A stretch of 64,000 nucleotides of DNA. It comes from Glebionis coronaria (Eukaryota; Streptophyta; Magnoliopsida; Asterales; Asteraceae). The stretch lies in assembly GCA_025667525.1 (NCBI GenBank), contig CM046882.1, positions 217,232,592 through 217,296,591 on the forward strand, read 5' to 3'. Both the position numbers and the translations under genes were made by a program. Below, piece by piece: positions 23,407 to 34,805 of the stretch; positions within the stretch are counted from its first letter, which is position 1; each line of letters starts with the position of its first letter. The notes under the pieces are model-generated. The model was not told the origin of the DNA. It saw only the letters and a program-made list of their open reading frames with translations, and did no database searches.

Positions 23407-24450
23407 GGGGGAGATCACATGCTTATCCATGTACATATTATCGCTTTCTAATGTAGTTAACGTGAGGGGATTTTTGCCCTTCCAACTCGTTGTCTCGTGG
23501 TTGTTTTTTAATGTGTTATCCAGATCATCATCATCGCCACGATTGAAGACTCTTGTGTTCCTTTACGTGAGCCTCAATCGTTTGCTTGAAGAGTTTTTCA
23601 CGAATCCATGACATATCCTTTACTGTTCTAACAATTATCTTTTAGCATAATTCATAAACGGCTTTAGATATATTGTTAATCACCCTTTCCATGCTAGATC
23701 CTAAGTATTCGACTCTTCGTCTCTAGTATGGGGGTGCTCCACCTTTAGACTCGAAACATTGAGGACAATGTTTAATTTTAGTATGGGGAGTGAATAGATA
23801 CTTGCCTAGCTACGCCCTCACATTTTCCAACTTTCATTTTTTGGTTTGTTTTGTTGCAAATAAGGCTAAAAATGGCCAAATTTTAAAACTTTTCTTAGTT
23901 TTCATAAGTGTTTTTAAGACACGAATGTATGTTCTCCGATGGGTAGAATAAGAGTTAATTTTTTACTTGATGGGCATTTAGAGCCCTTTACATTCCTTAA
24001 CCCGCTTGAATCAAGTTTTGCTAGACTTTTATATAGGGAACTTTAAAACGTGAAAGTCTTAGCTCATACGGGTTAAGAACAAGAACTTTTCGCAAGTTCC
24101 TATAATTGATCCGAGAAAGTCACTTATCAAGGGAACTTTAAAATGCATTCTCTAAACTTGAAAAGGTCTAAGAAAGTGCAAGATCCTATAGGTGACTTGA
24201 ATACCCAAAACTTCTATTTAATATAGTCTTAATGAAGCTAATCCAAATTTGGCTTATTTTGACTTGCATGGCTAAGTATTCACGAGTCTCTTTAATTAGA
24301 GGTCTTTAAATAGTGAAGAACGAGAAGTGATAGAGTTAGACAAGTGATCATGCTAAACGTAGAACATGAAAATGTTCTTTCAAAAACTCATATGTTTTTA
24401 ATTGTGGCTTTTTCTCCCATAAGATCAATGCATTAGGAATAAATTAATTG

Positions 24451-24519
24451 CAATAAGTAAGGTCGTACGATTTGAAAGGTTACTTAGCTTCTAACCCAAG
24501 ATCGTTTAAAAGTTGCTCG
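24451..24519 (+). other. 69-nt conserved noncoding block, element B copy
   Basis: Differs from the C copy (33721-33789) at two positions only, although coding regions of B and C differ by roughly a quarter of bases by eye. AAGTAA (24455-24460) can pair with TTACTT (24480-24485), placing the palindrome TCGTACGA (24463-24470) in the loop. Confidence 0.75.
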
Positions 24520-25350
24520 TGGTTGAATAGAGATCATAGCCAAGACATAACTTACTAAAGCGGGACGCGAAGATTGGTGAAGTTCCAAAAAGGAGCTAAC
24601 AAGGCATGAGGACTCTATTTTGTTGCTAAAGATCCAAGATGATGTGAAGAATCATTATTCCAAAATCAATATGAAGGATCAAGACACACGACGAAAAGCA
24701 ATTACTCCCCTAAAGATCATGCAGAAAGTCTATCCAAAAAGACCCTAACAAGGTATGAGGATAAATATATCCAAGTCCTAAAAGGAGGCGGATCGTTGTA
24801 TATCAAAATCCAAAATAAAGATTGAAGAAAAATGATGAAGTCGTGGTCCAAGTATGAAGAATCTCTCAAAAATGTCAAGTGAAGAAATTCTAAAATATGA
24901 AGAGAAGACCATAATTTCAAGAACGTCTGCTAAATATCGGTCCGAGAAAGGTCTCAAATCGTGAAACGAGTTATGCCAAGATATGAACTTAAGGAGATTA
25001 CGAGAAGCCGTTTTAAAAGATTTTGTCCTTTAGCAAACTATCGATTAAATCGTGCTACTTTAAGTTTGGACTAATAAATACTCCAATAAGTCAATATGAA
25101 TCACTTGTGATCCTTGACAAATAGTTAAAAACTTCTAGATACCTTTTCTTTTCTTAATAACTAGGATTATGGGGAGAAAAAGTATTACATAATTTTTACG
25201 TATGAGTAGTGTTAGCATTGTGACTTGTACCAACAATGATCTCGTTTTTGCACTTAGCATGGAATGTATGACAATCAAGGATGACAAACTTTACTCTATG
25301 ATACATTTACTTGTTTTTATTCATTGACCCTAAAAGTCACATTCGTGATG

Positions 25351-25355
25351 AAATC
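25351..25355. repeat. Left target-site duplication of element C
   Basis: AAATC before the 5' LTR equals AAATC at 36458-36462 after the 3' LTR, a clean 5-bp duplication. Confidence 0.9.
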
Positions 25356-25800
25356 TGATAGGTGTGTAAACACCCATCCTTTTACCACTTAATTCTAGCT
25401 AAAACTAGACCAAAACACGTATTTAATATCATATGTTTGGAATTATGCGTGGTTTTTGTGTTTATTGTATTTTCAGAGCTAACCGGATGAATATTAAAGA
25501 AAACATGGGATTGCACGGGTTTTATCAAGGAAAAAGACTAAAGACGAAGTCTATTGTCCAAGAGATGCAAAAGATTTGAAGTCAATGGGCCTATTTGAAG
25601 ATTTATCGAAGAAAAGGACCAAAGATGGAAGATTTACACATGTCGAAGAAACTCAAGTCTATTTAACGAAGAAATTAAAAGACGAGTTGAATTTAATCGA
25701 TGGCAAATCCCGAATCAGAATCGAAAACGTCAACTTTTCTGAAAAGACGAGAAGACAAAAAGAAGGGAAGAAAGCCCACTCACCAACAAAGGGAGAAGCC

Positions 25801-25808
25801 TATAAATA
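25801..25808 (+). promoter_or_regulatory. TATA box, 5' LTR of C
   Basis: TATAAATA follows GGGAGAAGCC and precedes a C-rich CTCCTCCCATTC stretch, a good plant core promoter. It should start the genomic RNA about 30 bases downstream. Confidence 0.65.
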
Positions 25809-26224
25809 CTCCTCCCATTCAAGACTCCATCATCTAGTTTTTCAGTTATTTCTTCTTCCTAGTTTTTAGGAACTATCTCCCTTAAGGAGTGGTTTTCATC
25901 TTGTTCAATTTCTTCCATTCGTGTATGTATAATCTTTTCTTGTTTGTTGAATCTTAATTCATTAATACAAATCATCTTTTAATCTTTCTATCATCTTGTT
26001 CTTCATATCTTTTTGATTCTTAATTCTTAAGTTTTATTCTTACGGTTTGATTGTCAAAAGTAAGTGGGTTTTGCGATTTTGTTGTTTTTGGATTCAAGCT
26101 TTCTATAAGTAAAGGATTAGTGGTAAAATTGGTTTAAGTTTTGATCAAAAGCTTGGTGATTTTTGGTGTTGAATTCGTGTTCTTTAATTTCCCCTGTTCC
26201 TCGCTTCAGTTTCTGATCTTGCCC

Positions 26225-26745
26225 AGATTCCGAATAGGGAATCTGGGGTTGTGTCTATTCGGAATATTTCAATTATTCCGAGTAGTGGCTAATTTTCTTG
26301 TCTATTCGGAATATCTAATATTCCGAGTAAAGCTTTCTATCCAAGGTTTTCCGAATAGGGTTTTTCTTTAAGATTTTCCGCATAGCTTACTTTCCGTATA
26401 GAACATTCATTCCGCATAGGACCTCGTATTCCGCATAGAGTTCATTGTTCCGCATAGGCTGATTTCCATTTCCTCTATTCGGAATATTCTCCATATTCCG
26501 AATAGTCCCATTATTCCGAATAGGATCTTGCTTTCCGAATAGGGCATTTTTCCATTTGTTCCGCATAAGGAAGATTATTCCGAGTAAGACAATTTTTCCG
26601 CATAGCTTACTTTCCGCATAGGACCTCGTATTCCGCATAAGTGCTACTTTCCGCATAAGATCTTTGCTCCGCATGGCATTAATTATTCCGAGTAAGGGGA
26701 ACTTTCCGAATGGAGCAGTATATTCCGCATAGGGATCCAGAGTTG
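26225..26745 (+). repeat. Array of about 25 TTCCG(A/C)ATA words in 5' LTR of C
   Basis: About 22 sense copies of TTCCGAATAG, TTCCGCATAG or TTCCGAGTAAG and three palindromic TATTCGGAATA copies sit at about 17-26 base spacing. Every copy has a CpG. The same array is in the 3' LTR and, in the same orientation relative to the element, in both LTRs of D. Confidence 0.85.
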
Positions 26746-27010
26746 GGTTTTCCATACAGTGTTGAGGTACTTATTCTCAGTTATAATTTTTAGTAATTTA
26801 ACTACTTCTAGTTCTTACATTTTAATAGATTTAGACCAAAGCTCCCCCTTTTTAGTCACCAATTGCAACGATTCCACTTTTGACCGTGATCGATTCGAGA
26901 AGATACCGAGAACGAGACAACGATATATAACAATTGGGTACGAGCAACGCAAAGAGAGATCTTGCAAGCAAAAACCTTTTTATTAACCAACCAAAAGTCA
27001 GTTATTAAAA

Positions 27011-27028
27011 TGGCGCCGCTGCCGGCTC
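27011..27028 (+). promoter_or_regulatory. Primer-binding site of element C (tRNA-Asp type)
   Basis: TGGCGCCGCTGCCGGCTC starts 3 bases after the LTR end. It matches the complement of plant tRNA-Asp at 14 of the first 15 bases. Confidence 0.88.
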
Positions 27029-27214
27029 TTTTCGTAAGGATCAACGGTTTCTTGTGAGAACAATTGGATTTTGGGATCCTTTCTTTCGGGAACGTTATTT
27101 TCAAGCACAAAAATTTTCAAAAATCCATAAAAATATAAAATTTTCAAAAATACAAAAACAATAAAAAACCTATAAAAACCAAAAATATTTTCTCTTGCAT
27201 TTTCTTTTTAGTGT

Positions 27215-27316
27215 ATGCGTACTCGATCCACGTCTTATTCAGAGCCCGAGACTCTCGAACAATTAGACATGGCTGGTGTTAATAACAACAATAATCACCC
27301 ATCTCAACACAATTTG

Positions 27317-27350
<34 letters not shown>

Positions 27351-27400
27351 TCCTTCTACCTGATTACGAACCATGGAGGAGCTATGTCAACCCACAATGA
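27215..27400 (+). pseudogene. Gag N-terminal piece, element C
   Basis: A 61-codon frame begins MRTRSTSYSEPETLEQLDMA, matching the start of D's gag, followed by an asparagine-rich run, and stops at TGA 27398-27400. The polyprotein continues in the neighbouring frame. Comparison with D, where both parts are in one frame, points to loss of one base at about 27396-27400. The true gag start is therefore the ATG at 27215, and the 1819-residue frame is missing its natural N-terminus. The leader between PBS and this ATG (27029-27214) is A-rich and noncoding. Confidence 0.8.
27317..27348 (+). repeat. AAC trinucleotide repeat in gag of C
   Basis: A run of AAC codons gives an Asn stretch near the gag N-terminus. 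D has interrupted Asn runs at the same place (46600-46680), so the tract is variable within the family. Confidence 0.85.
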
Positions 27401-30400
27401 ACGGACGTGGAGGCCCGATTCCACAGATGCATGTCACGGCTCAGGAGTTTTCGTTGAAGCATCACATGATCCAGCAAGTACAAACGAATCCATTTCGCGG
27501 AATTCCGGATGATGATGCCAACAAACACCTCGACAAATTCATAACCATTACCCAAAGCATGAAATCCCCCGGTGTGTCTATGGATGACCTTCGCCTCCAA
27601 CTCTTTCCTCACTCGCTTTCTCACCATGCCGAAAAATGGTTTGACCGTCTTCCTAAGAATTCTATTCATACATGGAACGACATGACTCAACGCTTTTTAT
27701 CGCGCTACTTCCCACCATCCATGGTCACTAACCTCCGTAACCAAATCAGTGGATTTATGCAAGAGAATGATGAATCGCTTTTCGATGCTTGGGAACGATA
27801 CAATGATTTGATCGACCGTTGTCCTAATCACAATATGCTCCCCGTCACTCTCATTGATACCTTCTACAATGGTATCACCTTTCGCGATCGTGACACGATC
27901 AATGCCGCCGCCGGTGGTACTTTTATGAAAAGGAGACCAGAGGAGTGTCGAGAGTTGATTGAAAACATGACTACTCACCACAAGAATTGGGATTCATCCG
28001 CATCCTCAAGATCTAACTCGAGAGTTAATGTTTCTTCTACTACTTCCAATCCTGAGATGACTGAAATTTCTCGACAACTCGCTGAAATGAACAAGAATTT
28101 CATGACCATAGCCACAAACCACTTTCAACAAGCTAAATCCGTTGCTATTTCTTGTGACACATGTGGTGGTCCTCATTCTTATAATGATTGTCCTTCTACT
28201 CAAGGCAATTATTCTGAGAACGTTAACGCGGCATACGGTACATATCCCACGGGAGGCTATCAAGCTCGTCCTCAAGGAGACCGTAGCTTGCTAAGTTATC
28301 GTTCCAACAATTATCTTGCTCCTCCCGGTTTCCCTCCTGCAAACCAAAACCAACAACAAAGCTATAACCGAAACAACCAATCTCAACCTCGTACTCAAAA
28401 CCAATATCCATCCCAAAGAAATACCTACCCAACTCAAGGAAATTCTCAAGCTTACCAAGCTCCACCTCTCAATCAACCGATGGCAGTGAACCCCGACGTC
28501 GAGTCGTTCATGAAGACTAATCGTGAGATGGTAACGAATCTTCAGAGTCAATTTGTCAATTTGAAGAATGACATGGTCAAACAAGGGAGCGATATTCGAG
28601 CCGAGCTACGGAATGATATGGCCAAACACAACGATGCTATTAATGCCAACATGCAAAACTCTTTTAACAATCAAGTTGTTCACCTTCGTGATATGATTGG
28701 TTCGCTCATCCAAGGTAATCAACCCTCTTCTTCGGGTACTCTTCCGAGTAATACCGTTGCGAATCCAAGAGGGGAGATGAAAGCAATCACCACTCGTAGT
28801 GGAAAAGGTTATATGGAACCCGAGCTTCCTATACCTCCACCTGTGATTGTGAACAAGGAAAAAGAGCAACTTTCTCCACCTCCTTCACCTTCTATCCCCA
28901 TTTCCCCACCACCCGTGGTTGTGAGTGATCCTATCCCCTTAAAGCCTTCTTCTTCATCCAATATACCTTATCCTTCAAGGTTGAGGAAAGAGAAGCAAAA
29001 GAGCAAGGATGATATTCAGGTTTCAAACTTCCTAAAAATGTTTAAACAATTGAATTTTAACATCTCCTTTGCCGAGGCTCTCGCTCACATGCCCAAATAC
29101 GCTAAGATGTTTAAAGATCTTCTAAGTGATAAAGAAAAGCTTCTTGACATTGCTCAGACCCAACTTAATGAGAACTGCTCCGTAGTGCTCTTAAGGAAAT
29201 TGCCCACCAAACTTGGTGATCCGGGTCGCTTCTTGATTCCTTGCAACTTCCCGGGAGTAGAGAATTGCATGGCCCTAGCCGATCTAGGTGCCAGTATAAA
29301 CTTAATGCCTTTAAGTGTTTGGAAGCAATTATCTCTCCCTGAGCTAGTCCTCACACGAATGACTTTGGAATTAGCCAACCGTACGGTTGCTTATCCAGTG
29401 GGGATAGCCGAAGATGTCTTTGTTGGCGTTGATAAATTCACCTTCCCGGCGGATTTTGTCGTCGTTGACTACGAGATGGACCCTCGTGTTCCATTAATCG
29501 TTGGACGTCCATTCCTGAGGACCGGTCGCACTCTCATTGATGTAGCCGCAGGCGAATTAATCATGAGAGTTGGTGACAATCAAATTATCTTCAACATGGG
29601 TAAGATTTTTCAGCAACCTTATTCATATGAGAGTGTTAATGCTATTGATGTTCTCGATGAGGCTTGTGAAGAACGTTTTCATGATGCTTGCAAAAGTACT
29701 CTCTCTTCTCTACTCAATGTTGAGACCGTTGCCTCAGTTGCTCCGGCATTGACTCCTTTTGGAGAAAGTGACTTGGATGAGTTCGAAGCTAGCTTGGGTC
29801 CTCTCGACATTAAGTATGATAATTCGTCCACCAATTGGGATGAAGATATTCTTACTATTGAGAGACTTCTCAATGAGGACCCATTGTCTCCTCCTACTCC
29901 TAAAAAGGTGACTAATGATAATCCATCGTTAGTTTCACCATCTACTGAGGATCCCCCTACTCTCGAGCTTAAGGACCTACCGCCTCATCTTGAGTACGTT
30001 TTCCTAGAAGACGACGAGAAGTTACCGGTCATCATTGCAAAGGATCTGAAAGAAGACGAAAAATCCCGACTTGTCGCTGTGTTGAAGAAGCATAAAAGAG
30101 CTATCGCTTGGAAAATCTCCGACATCCGCGGAATTGATCCTCACTTTTGCACACATAAAATTCTCATGGAGGACGACTTTAAGCCCACTATTCAAAGCCA
30201 AAGAAGGGTGAATCCTAAAATCCATGACGTCATCAAAAAAGAGGTTATCAAACTTCTTGATGCGGGTATGATTTACCCTATTTCGGATTCACCATGGGTT
30301 AGTCCAGTCCATTGTGTGCCTAAGAAAGGCGGAATTACCGTTGTGCCCAATGCAAACAACGAGTTGATTCCTACTCGTCTCGTTACTGGGTGGAGAGTTT

Positions 30401-32832
30401 GTATAGACTACCGCAAACTCAATGATGCCACGAGAAAGGATCATTTCCCTCTACCTTTTATGGACCAAATGCTTGAACGTCTAGCGGGTAATGAATATTA
30501 CTGCTTTCTGGATGGTTTCTCGGGTTATTTTCAAATACCCATCGATCCCCAAGATCAAGAGAAGACAACATTCACTTGTCCCTATGGCACATTTGCTTAC
30601 AAAAGGATGCCTTTTGGCTTATGCAATGCTCCCGGGACTTTCCAAAGGTGCATGTTGGCTATCTTCCATGACATGGTTGAGCAAACCATGGAAGTCTTCA
30701 TGGATGATTTCTCGGTCTTCGGGGATTCCTTCTCTTCTTGCCTTGCCAATTTGGAACGTATGCTTAAGCGGTGCGAAGACACTCGCCTTGTTCTGAATTG
30801 GGAAAAATGCCATTTTATGGTAAAAGAAGGCATTGTGCTTGGACACAAAATCTCTAAAGCCGGTCTTGAAGTCGACCGTGCTAAAGTTGATGTCATAGCC
30901 AAATTACCTCCACCTTCAACCGTGAAGGGTGTGAGAAGTTTTCTGGGTCATGCGGGCTTCTATCGACGATTCATTCAGGATTTCTCTAAAATCGCTCGCC
31001 CGATGACCCACCTCTTGGAAAAAGATACTCCTTTTATCTTTTCTAAAGAATGTCTCGAAGCCTTCAATCTTCTTAAGGATAAGCTAACTAAGGCACTGGT
31101 CTTGGTTACCCCTAATTGGGAGCTGCCTTTTGAATTGATGTGCGATGCTAGCGACTTTGCTATTGGTGCGGTTCTGGGCCAAAGAGTGAATAAACACTTC
31201 CAACCAATCCACTACGCTAGCAAAACAGTGACGGGGGCTCAATTGCATTATACGACAACCGAAAAAGAGCTTTTAGCTGTTGTCTATGCTTTTGAGAAAT
31301 TTCGCCCCTATCTTGTTTTATCCACCACCATCGTATACACGGACCATTCCGCGTTGAAGTACTTGATGACTAAGAATGATTCTAAGCCAAGACTTCTCCG
31401 CTGGGTTTTACTCCTTCAAGAATTCAACATTGAAATTCGTGACAAGAAGGGTGCTGAAAACCTGGCCGCGGATCATCTGAGCAGACTTGAGGATCCATAT
31501 CAAGGGGACCATCCGAACAAAGAGATCAATGACTCTTTTCCCCTTGAGACCTTAATGTCTATAAATCCCAATCTTGATGGCACCCCGTGGTTTGCCGATA
31601 TTGCAAACTACTTAGCGGGTGGTGTTCTCATCCAAGGGTTAACATCCCAACAAAAGAAGAAGTTCTTGCACGATGTTAAGACTTACTTTTGGGATGACCC
31701 TTTTCTATTCAAACAATGTGCTGATCTGATCATTCGTCGGTGTGTTGACGGACCGGCAGCTTTTGATATTCTCCAAGCGTGCCACAAAGGACCCATCGGT
31801 GGTCACTTTGGTCCCAACTACACCGCTAAGAAAGTGTTTGATTCGGGATTCTATTGGCCCACCATTTATCGTGATGCTCACGAGATGGTTAAACATTGTG
31901 ATGCTTGCCAAAAACAAGGCAAGATCACACATAAAGATGAGATGCCTCAAAATTTCATACAAGAATGTGAAATCTTTGATGTATGGGGCATCGACTTTAT
32001 GGGGCCATTCCCGTCCTCCAAAGGCAACAAATACATCCTTGTCGCTGTCGACTACGTTTCTAAATGGGTTGAGGCCAAAGCTTTACCCACTAACGACGCG
32101 AGGGTGGTTTGTAATTTCTTGAAACAACTGTTTGCTCGTTTCGGTGTTCCTCGTGCTATTATCAGTGACCGCGGGACTCATTTTTGCAACGATCAATTTG
32201 CAAGAGTCATGGCTATGTATGGTGTCAATCACCGTCTTTCCACCGCTTATCATCCTCAAACCAACGGTCAAGCCGAGATATCCAACCGTGGATTGAAGAG
32301 AATTTTGGAACGTACTGTGGGAGAGCATCGTGCCTCGTGGGCCGATAAACTTGATGATGCTCTGTGGGCTTTCCGTACCGCTTATAAGACGCCGATTGGT
32401 TGTACACCTTATCGTCTTTTGTACGGGGAAGCCTGCCACCTCCCCATCGAGCTGGAACATAAGGCATACTGGGCTTTGAAGTGGGCTAACTTCGACATCA
32501 ACAAAGCCGGTGATTTTCGAAAGATTCAACTCAACGAGCTACAAGAATTGAGGAATCAAGCTTACGAGAACTCATTGATTTACAAGGAGAAGACCAAGAT
32601 TATCCACGATGCTAAAATCAAGAACCGAGAGTTCAACGTTGGTGATCAAGTCTTACTCTTTAACTCTCGGTTGAAGATCTTCTCAGGCAAGTTGAAGAGC
32701 CGCTGGTCTGGTCCATTCACCATTGCCAATGTCTTTCCCTATGGTACCATTGAGCTTTCTCAGCCAAATGGGCCCAACTTCAAGGTGAATGGCCAGCGTT
32801 TGAAATTGTACTTTGGTGAGGACATCTCTTAG
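27373..32832 (+). CDS. Gag-Pol polyprotein (1819 residues), element C
   Basis: One uninterrupted frame holds every function. Gag capsid domain at about residues 30-190 ([38 protein letters not shown]); zinc knuckle [13 protein letters not shown] from 261 (CX2CX3HX4C); aspartic protease with [10 protein letters not shown] from 637; RT with the FMDDFSV box, aspartates 1111-1112; RNase H from CDASD (D1258), including [10 protein letters not shown]; integrase with the zinc finger [11 protein letters not shown] and CDACQ, catalytic D1541, D1599 and E1635 (35 residues between the last two), and a C-terminal SH3-like domain ending near GEDIS. Gag and pol share one frame, so protein ratios cannot come from frameshifting. 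The ATG at 27373 is internal to gag; the first 60 or so residues lie in another frame because of the one-base loss upstream. It may be active in trans. Confidence 0.93.
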   Translation: MEELCQPTMNGRGGPIPQMHVTAQEFSLKHHMIQQVQTNPFRGIPDDDANKHLDKFITITQSMKSPGVSMDDLRLQLFPHSLSHHAEKWFDRLPKNSIHTWNDMTQRFLSRYFPPSMVTNLRNQISGFMQENDESLFDAWERYNDLIDRCPNHNMLPVTLIDTFYNGITFRDRDTINAAAGGTFMKRRPEECRELIENMTTHHKNWDSSASSRSNSRVNVSSTTSNPEMTEISRQLAEMNKNFMTIATNHFQQAKSVAISCDTCGGPHSYNDCPSTQGNYSENVNAAYGTYPTGGYQARPQGDRSLLSYRSNNYLAPPGFPPANQNQQQSYNRNNQSQPRTQNQYPSQRNTYPTQGNSQAYQAPPLNQPMAVNPDVESFMKTNREMVTNLQSQFVNLKNDMVKQGSDIRAELRNDMAKHNDAINANMQNSFNNQVVHLRDMIGSLIQGNQPSSSGTLPSNTVANPRGEMKAITTRSGKGYMEPELPIPPPVIVNKEKEQLSPPPSPSIPISPPPVVVSDPIPLKPSSSSNIPYPSRLRKEKQKSKDDIQVSNFLKMFKQLNFNISFAEALAHMPKYAKMFKDLLSDKEKLLDIAQTQLNENCSVVLLRKLPTKLGDPGRFLIPCNFPGVENCMALADLGASINLMPLSVWKQLSLPELVLTRMTLELANRTVAYPVGIAEDVFVGVDKFTFPADFVVVDYEMDPRVPLIVGRPFLRTGRTLIDVAAGELIMRVGDNQIIFNMGKIFQQPYSYESVNAIDVLDEACEERFHDACKSTLSSLLNVETVASVAPALTPFGESDLDEFEASLGPLDIKYDNSSTNWDEDILTIERLLNEDPLSPPTPKKVTNDNPSLVSPSTEDPPTLELKDLPPHLEYVFLEDDEKLPVIIAKDLKEDEKSRLVAVLKKHKRAIAWKISDIRGIDPHFCTHKILMEDDFKPTIQSQRRVNPKIHDVIKKEVIKLLDAGMIYPISDSPWVSPVHCVPKKGGITVVPNANNELIPTRLVTGWRVCIDYRKLNDATRKDHFPLPFMDQMLERLAGNEYYCFLDGFSGYFQIPIDPQDQEKTTFTCPYGTFAYKRMPFGLCNAPGTFQRCMLAIFHDMVEQTMEVFMDDFSVFGDSFSSCLANLERMLKRCEDTRLVLNWEKCHFMVKEGIVLGHKISKAGLEVDRAKVDVIAKLPPPSTVKGVRSFLGHAGFYRRFIQDFSKIARPMTHLLEKDTPFIFSKECLEAFNLLKDKLTKALVLVTPNWELPFELMCDASDFAIGAVLGQRVNKHFQPIHYASKTVTGAQLHYTTTEKELLAVVYAFEKFRPYLVLSTTIVYTDHSALKYLMTKNDSKPRLLRWVLLLQEFNIEIRDKKGAENLAADHLSRLEDPYQGDHPNKEINDSFPLETLMSINPNLDGTPWFADIANYLAGGVLIQGLTSQQKKKFLHDVKTYFWDDPFLFKQCADLIIRRCVDGPAAFDILQACHKGPIGGHFGPNYTAKKVFDSGFYWPTIYRDAHEMVKHCDACQKQGKITHKDEMPQNFIQECEIFDVWGIDFMGPFPSSKGNKYILVAVDYVSKWVEAKALPTNDARVVCNFLKQLFARFGVPRAIISDRGTHFCNDQFARVMAMYGVNHRLSTAYHPQTNGQAEISNRGLKRILERTVGEHRASWADKLDDALWAFRTAYKTPIGCTPYRLLYGEACHLPIELEHKAYWALKWANFDINKAGDFRKIQLNELQELRNQAYENSLIYKEKTKIIHDAKIKNREFNVGDQVLLFNSRLKIFSGKLKSRWSGPFTIANVFPYGTIELSQPNGPNFKVNGQRLKLYFGEDIS

Positions 32833-32877
32833 GAAATGATTCCATCCCCCACCACGTCTCCCTTGAATTAGTTCGGG

Positions 32878-32937
32878 ACCGAGTCAGGCTCGCGACTCGG
32901 TAAACAAAAACAAGCGCTCCTCGGGAGGCAGCCCGAG
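32878..32937 (+). other. Twin hairpins after pol stop, element C copy
   Basis: ACCGAGTC (32878-32885) pairs perfectly with GACTCGGT (32894-32901) around an 8-base loop. CTCGGG (32920-32925) pairs with CCCGAG (32932-32937) around a 6-base loop. The first hairpin begins 45 bases after the stop codon. Confidence 0.7.
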
Positions 32938-33720
32938 TGTCTATCCCCCTTTCCCGTTTTTCATCATAAGTGTAGGGGGAGCTATATAGGTTGCTTGTTT
33001 TTGGATGGTGATGTGATTACAGGGATTATTGCACTCTTGGAATCTTTGAAGAACCGTGCTCCCATGTTATCCACAATACTGGTTCCATCTCTCCACTATC
33101 GTGATCCAATTATCTTCATATTCACATTTGAAATCGATCACTTTAGTCGTTCCCTCCTTAGCTTGATTTAACCAACGTGCACAATGTCATAAGTGTAGGG
33201 GAACCTTTTCCCACATGCTTAAACATTGAGGACAATGTTTATCTTAAGTGTAGGGGGACTTCTATCGAAGTTTTAAGTGGGCTTTTCCATTAAAATACCC
33301 TCATTTAACTAGAAAATCATCTTTTTCAACATTTTTCAAATTTTTAATCAACTTTGGCCATTTTGTCGTAATTTTTAAAATTTTTATTTTGCTTTCATAT
33401 GTGTATATTCCGCAATAAATTCAGAAAAAAAAATTTATAAAATAATTTTAGCAAGTTTAGATATCTTAGATATATTAGGCCCGTTGTGAATATTTTGACT
33501 CAACCCGAATAGACTTATCTAAGTTTATTCTAGCTAGTATCCTTAACCAGGTAGACCTTAATTGGTTTATTAGGCTAAGTGTCCACGAGTCTCATTATTT
33601 GAGATTTTAAACTGTGGAGGACGAGAAATGATAGAGTCAATTATAAGTCGGTATTCTTGCGCTAGCTCACTTGGTGTAATTATTTGCCTATTCTCCCATC
33701 ACTTGTTAATAACTTATCTG

Positions 33721-33789
33721 CAATAAGTAAGGTCGTACGATTTGAAAAGTTACTTAGCTTCTAGCCCAAGATCGTTTAAAAGTTGCTCG
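33721..33789 (+). other. 69-nt conserved noncoding block, element C copy
   Basis: Identical to the D copy and two bases different from B. Stem AAGTAA (33725-33730) with TTACTT (33750-33755) encloses 19 bases that include the palindrome TCGTACGA (33733-33740). Confidence 0.78.
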
Positions 33790-34790
33790 GTAATGACGAG
33801 AGTTCATAGCCAAGGCATAACTTATGAAGCGGGGCGCGAAGATTGGCGAGTCCGAAAAGGCCCTAACAAGGCATGAGGATTCAATTTTATTGCTGAAGAT
33901 CCAAAAGTGATGTGAAAAGCATTATTCCCAAAATCAATATGAAGGATCAAGACTCACGACGAAAAGCAATCAACTCCCACAAAGATGATGGAGAAGTCTA
34001 TCCGAAAAGACCCTAACAAGGTATGAGGATAAATAGATCCAAGTCCGAAAAGGAGGCGGATCGTTGTATCTCAAAATCCTAATTAGAGATTGAAGAAATA
34101 ATCATGAAGTCGTGGTCAACAAAGTTGGAGTACCCCTCAAAAGTCTCCAAGTGAAGAAACTCTATTATGATGAGAAGACCATTATCTCAAGAACGTCTCT
34201 CGAAGAAATGAAGTATGAAGTACATGCCAAATATCGGCCCGAGAAAGGTCTCAAATCGCGAACCGAGTTATGCCAAGATATGAACTTTTTGATATCCCGA
34301 GAAGCAGTTTTAAGAGATTTTGTCCTTTAGCTAACTATTGATCAAATCGTCCTACTTTGCTTTTAGCCTAAATAAACTATCGAAATAAGTCCAAAAATGC
34401 ATCTTCATGATCATTCTAAGACAAATATAAAATATAAGAGATACACCTAGGAATAAGGGAGTTTAAGCATTTAATTAAGCCATGTGTGTAAGTGTTTGAA
34501 TTGCTAACTTATAATAACAATGATCTCGTTTTTAAGCTTAGTTTGGGGAACGTGAAACTTGAGGGTGATAAATATTCTCAGCACCAAAGCCCTAATGTAA
34601 GTCCTCGATCTCTTTACAAGTTATTTCCACATAGCTATGTTCTATCCTTTTGTTTACTTTAAAAGTTTTGATTTCTCTTAGTACTTTAATTTTTGTTTAG
34701 TAGTATTTGAATAAGGCCAAGGTTGATTAATTATGAGAAAAGTGTAAACTTGCTTAAACACTAAGCATTGCATGAGGGCATGGCAATGGT

Positions 34791-34805
34791 TAAGTGTAGG
34801 GGATT
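34791..34805 (+). promoter_or_regulatory. Polypurine tract of element C
   Basis: TAAGTGTAGGGGATT abuts the 3' LTR start TGATAGG. Equivalent tracts are seen in B (36591-36605) and D (39139-39152). Confidence 0.8.

Larger units (their letters stand above)
23351..25355 (+). other. 3' noncoding region of element B, left of element C
   Basis: About 2 kb without coding potential, clearly related to the region after pol in C (32833-34805) and D (39139-41046). Shared blocks include the hairpin pair, GAGGACAATGTTTAATTTTA near 23767, the 69-nt block at 24451 and a repeated phrase CTAACAAGGYATGAGGA. No env-like frame survives. The region resumes after C at 36458. Confidence 0.75.
25356..27007 (+). repeat. 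5' LTR of element C
   Basis: Starts TGATAGG and ends TTATTA. The end is placed by the TSD and by equal LTR lengths. The terminal inverted repeat is TGATA/TATTA, one base off the TATCA seen in D, so the element ends TG...TA rather than TG...CA. It contains a TATA box and a dense array of TTCCGAATAG-like words. The 97-codon frame at 25576-25869 is present in both LTR copies but has no recognisable domain and overlaps the promoter. Confidence 0.9.
32833..34790 (+). other. 3' noncoding region of element C
   Basis: About 2 kb between the pol stop and the PPT. It holds the twin hairpins, two copies of the phrase GAGGACAATGTTTATCTTAA-type sequence near 33228, the 69-nt block, and two CCCTAACAAGGYATGAGGA phrases (about 33861 and 34010). 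The 72-codon frame at 34112-34330 lies in sequence also present in B and D, where the frame is not kept, so I do not call a gene. No env-like ORF is visible. Confidence 0.75.

Noticed and set aside
25576..25869. 97-codon sense ORF in C LTRs (also 35026-35319)
   Set aside because: It overlaps the TATA box and has no domain; D has the sequence with changes that do not keep the full frame.
26225..26745. CRISPR-like look of regularly spaced short repeats in C/D LTRs
   Set aside because: Repeats are about 10 nt and degenerate, spacing varies, some are reversed, no cas genes exist, and the context is a plant LTR.
26387..26755. Antisense 122-codon ORF across the LTR word array (also 35837-36205)
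   Set aside because: Its protein is just the repeated word translated (MRN/RNK-type repeats). Both copies stay open because the LTRs are nearly identical.
34112..34330. 72-codon ORF in the 3' noncoding region of C as a possible env remnant
   Set aside because: The homologous stretch in B is interrupted, and no envelope-like feature is present.
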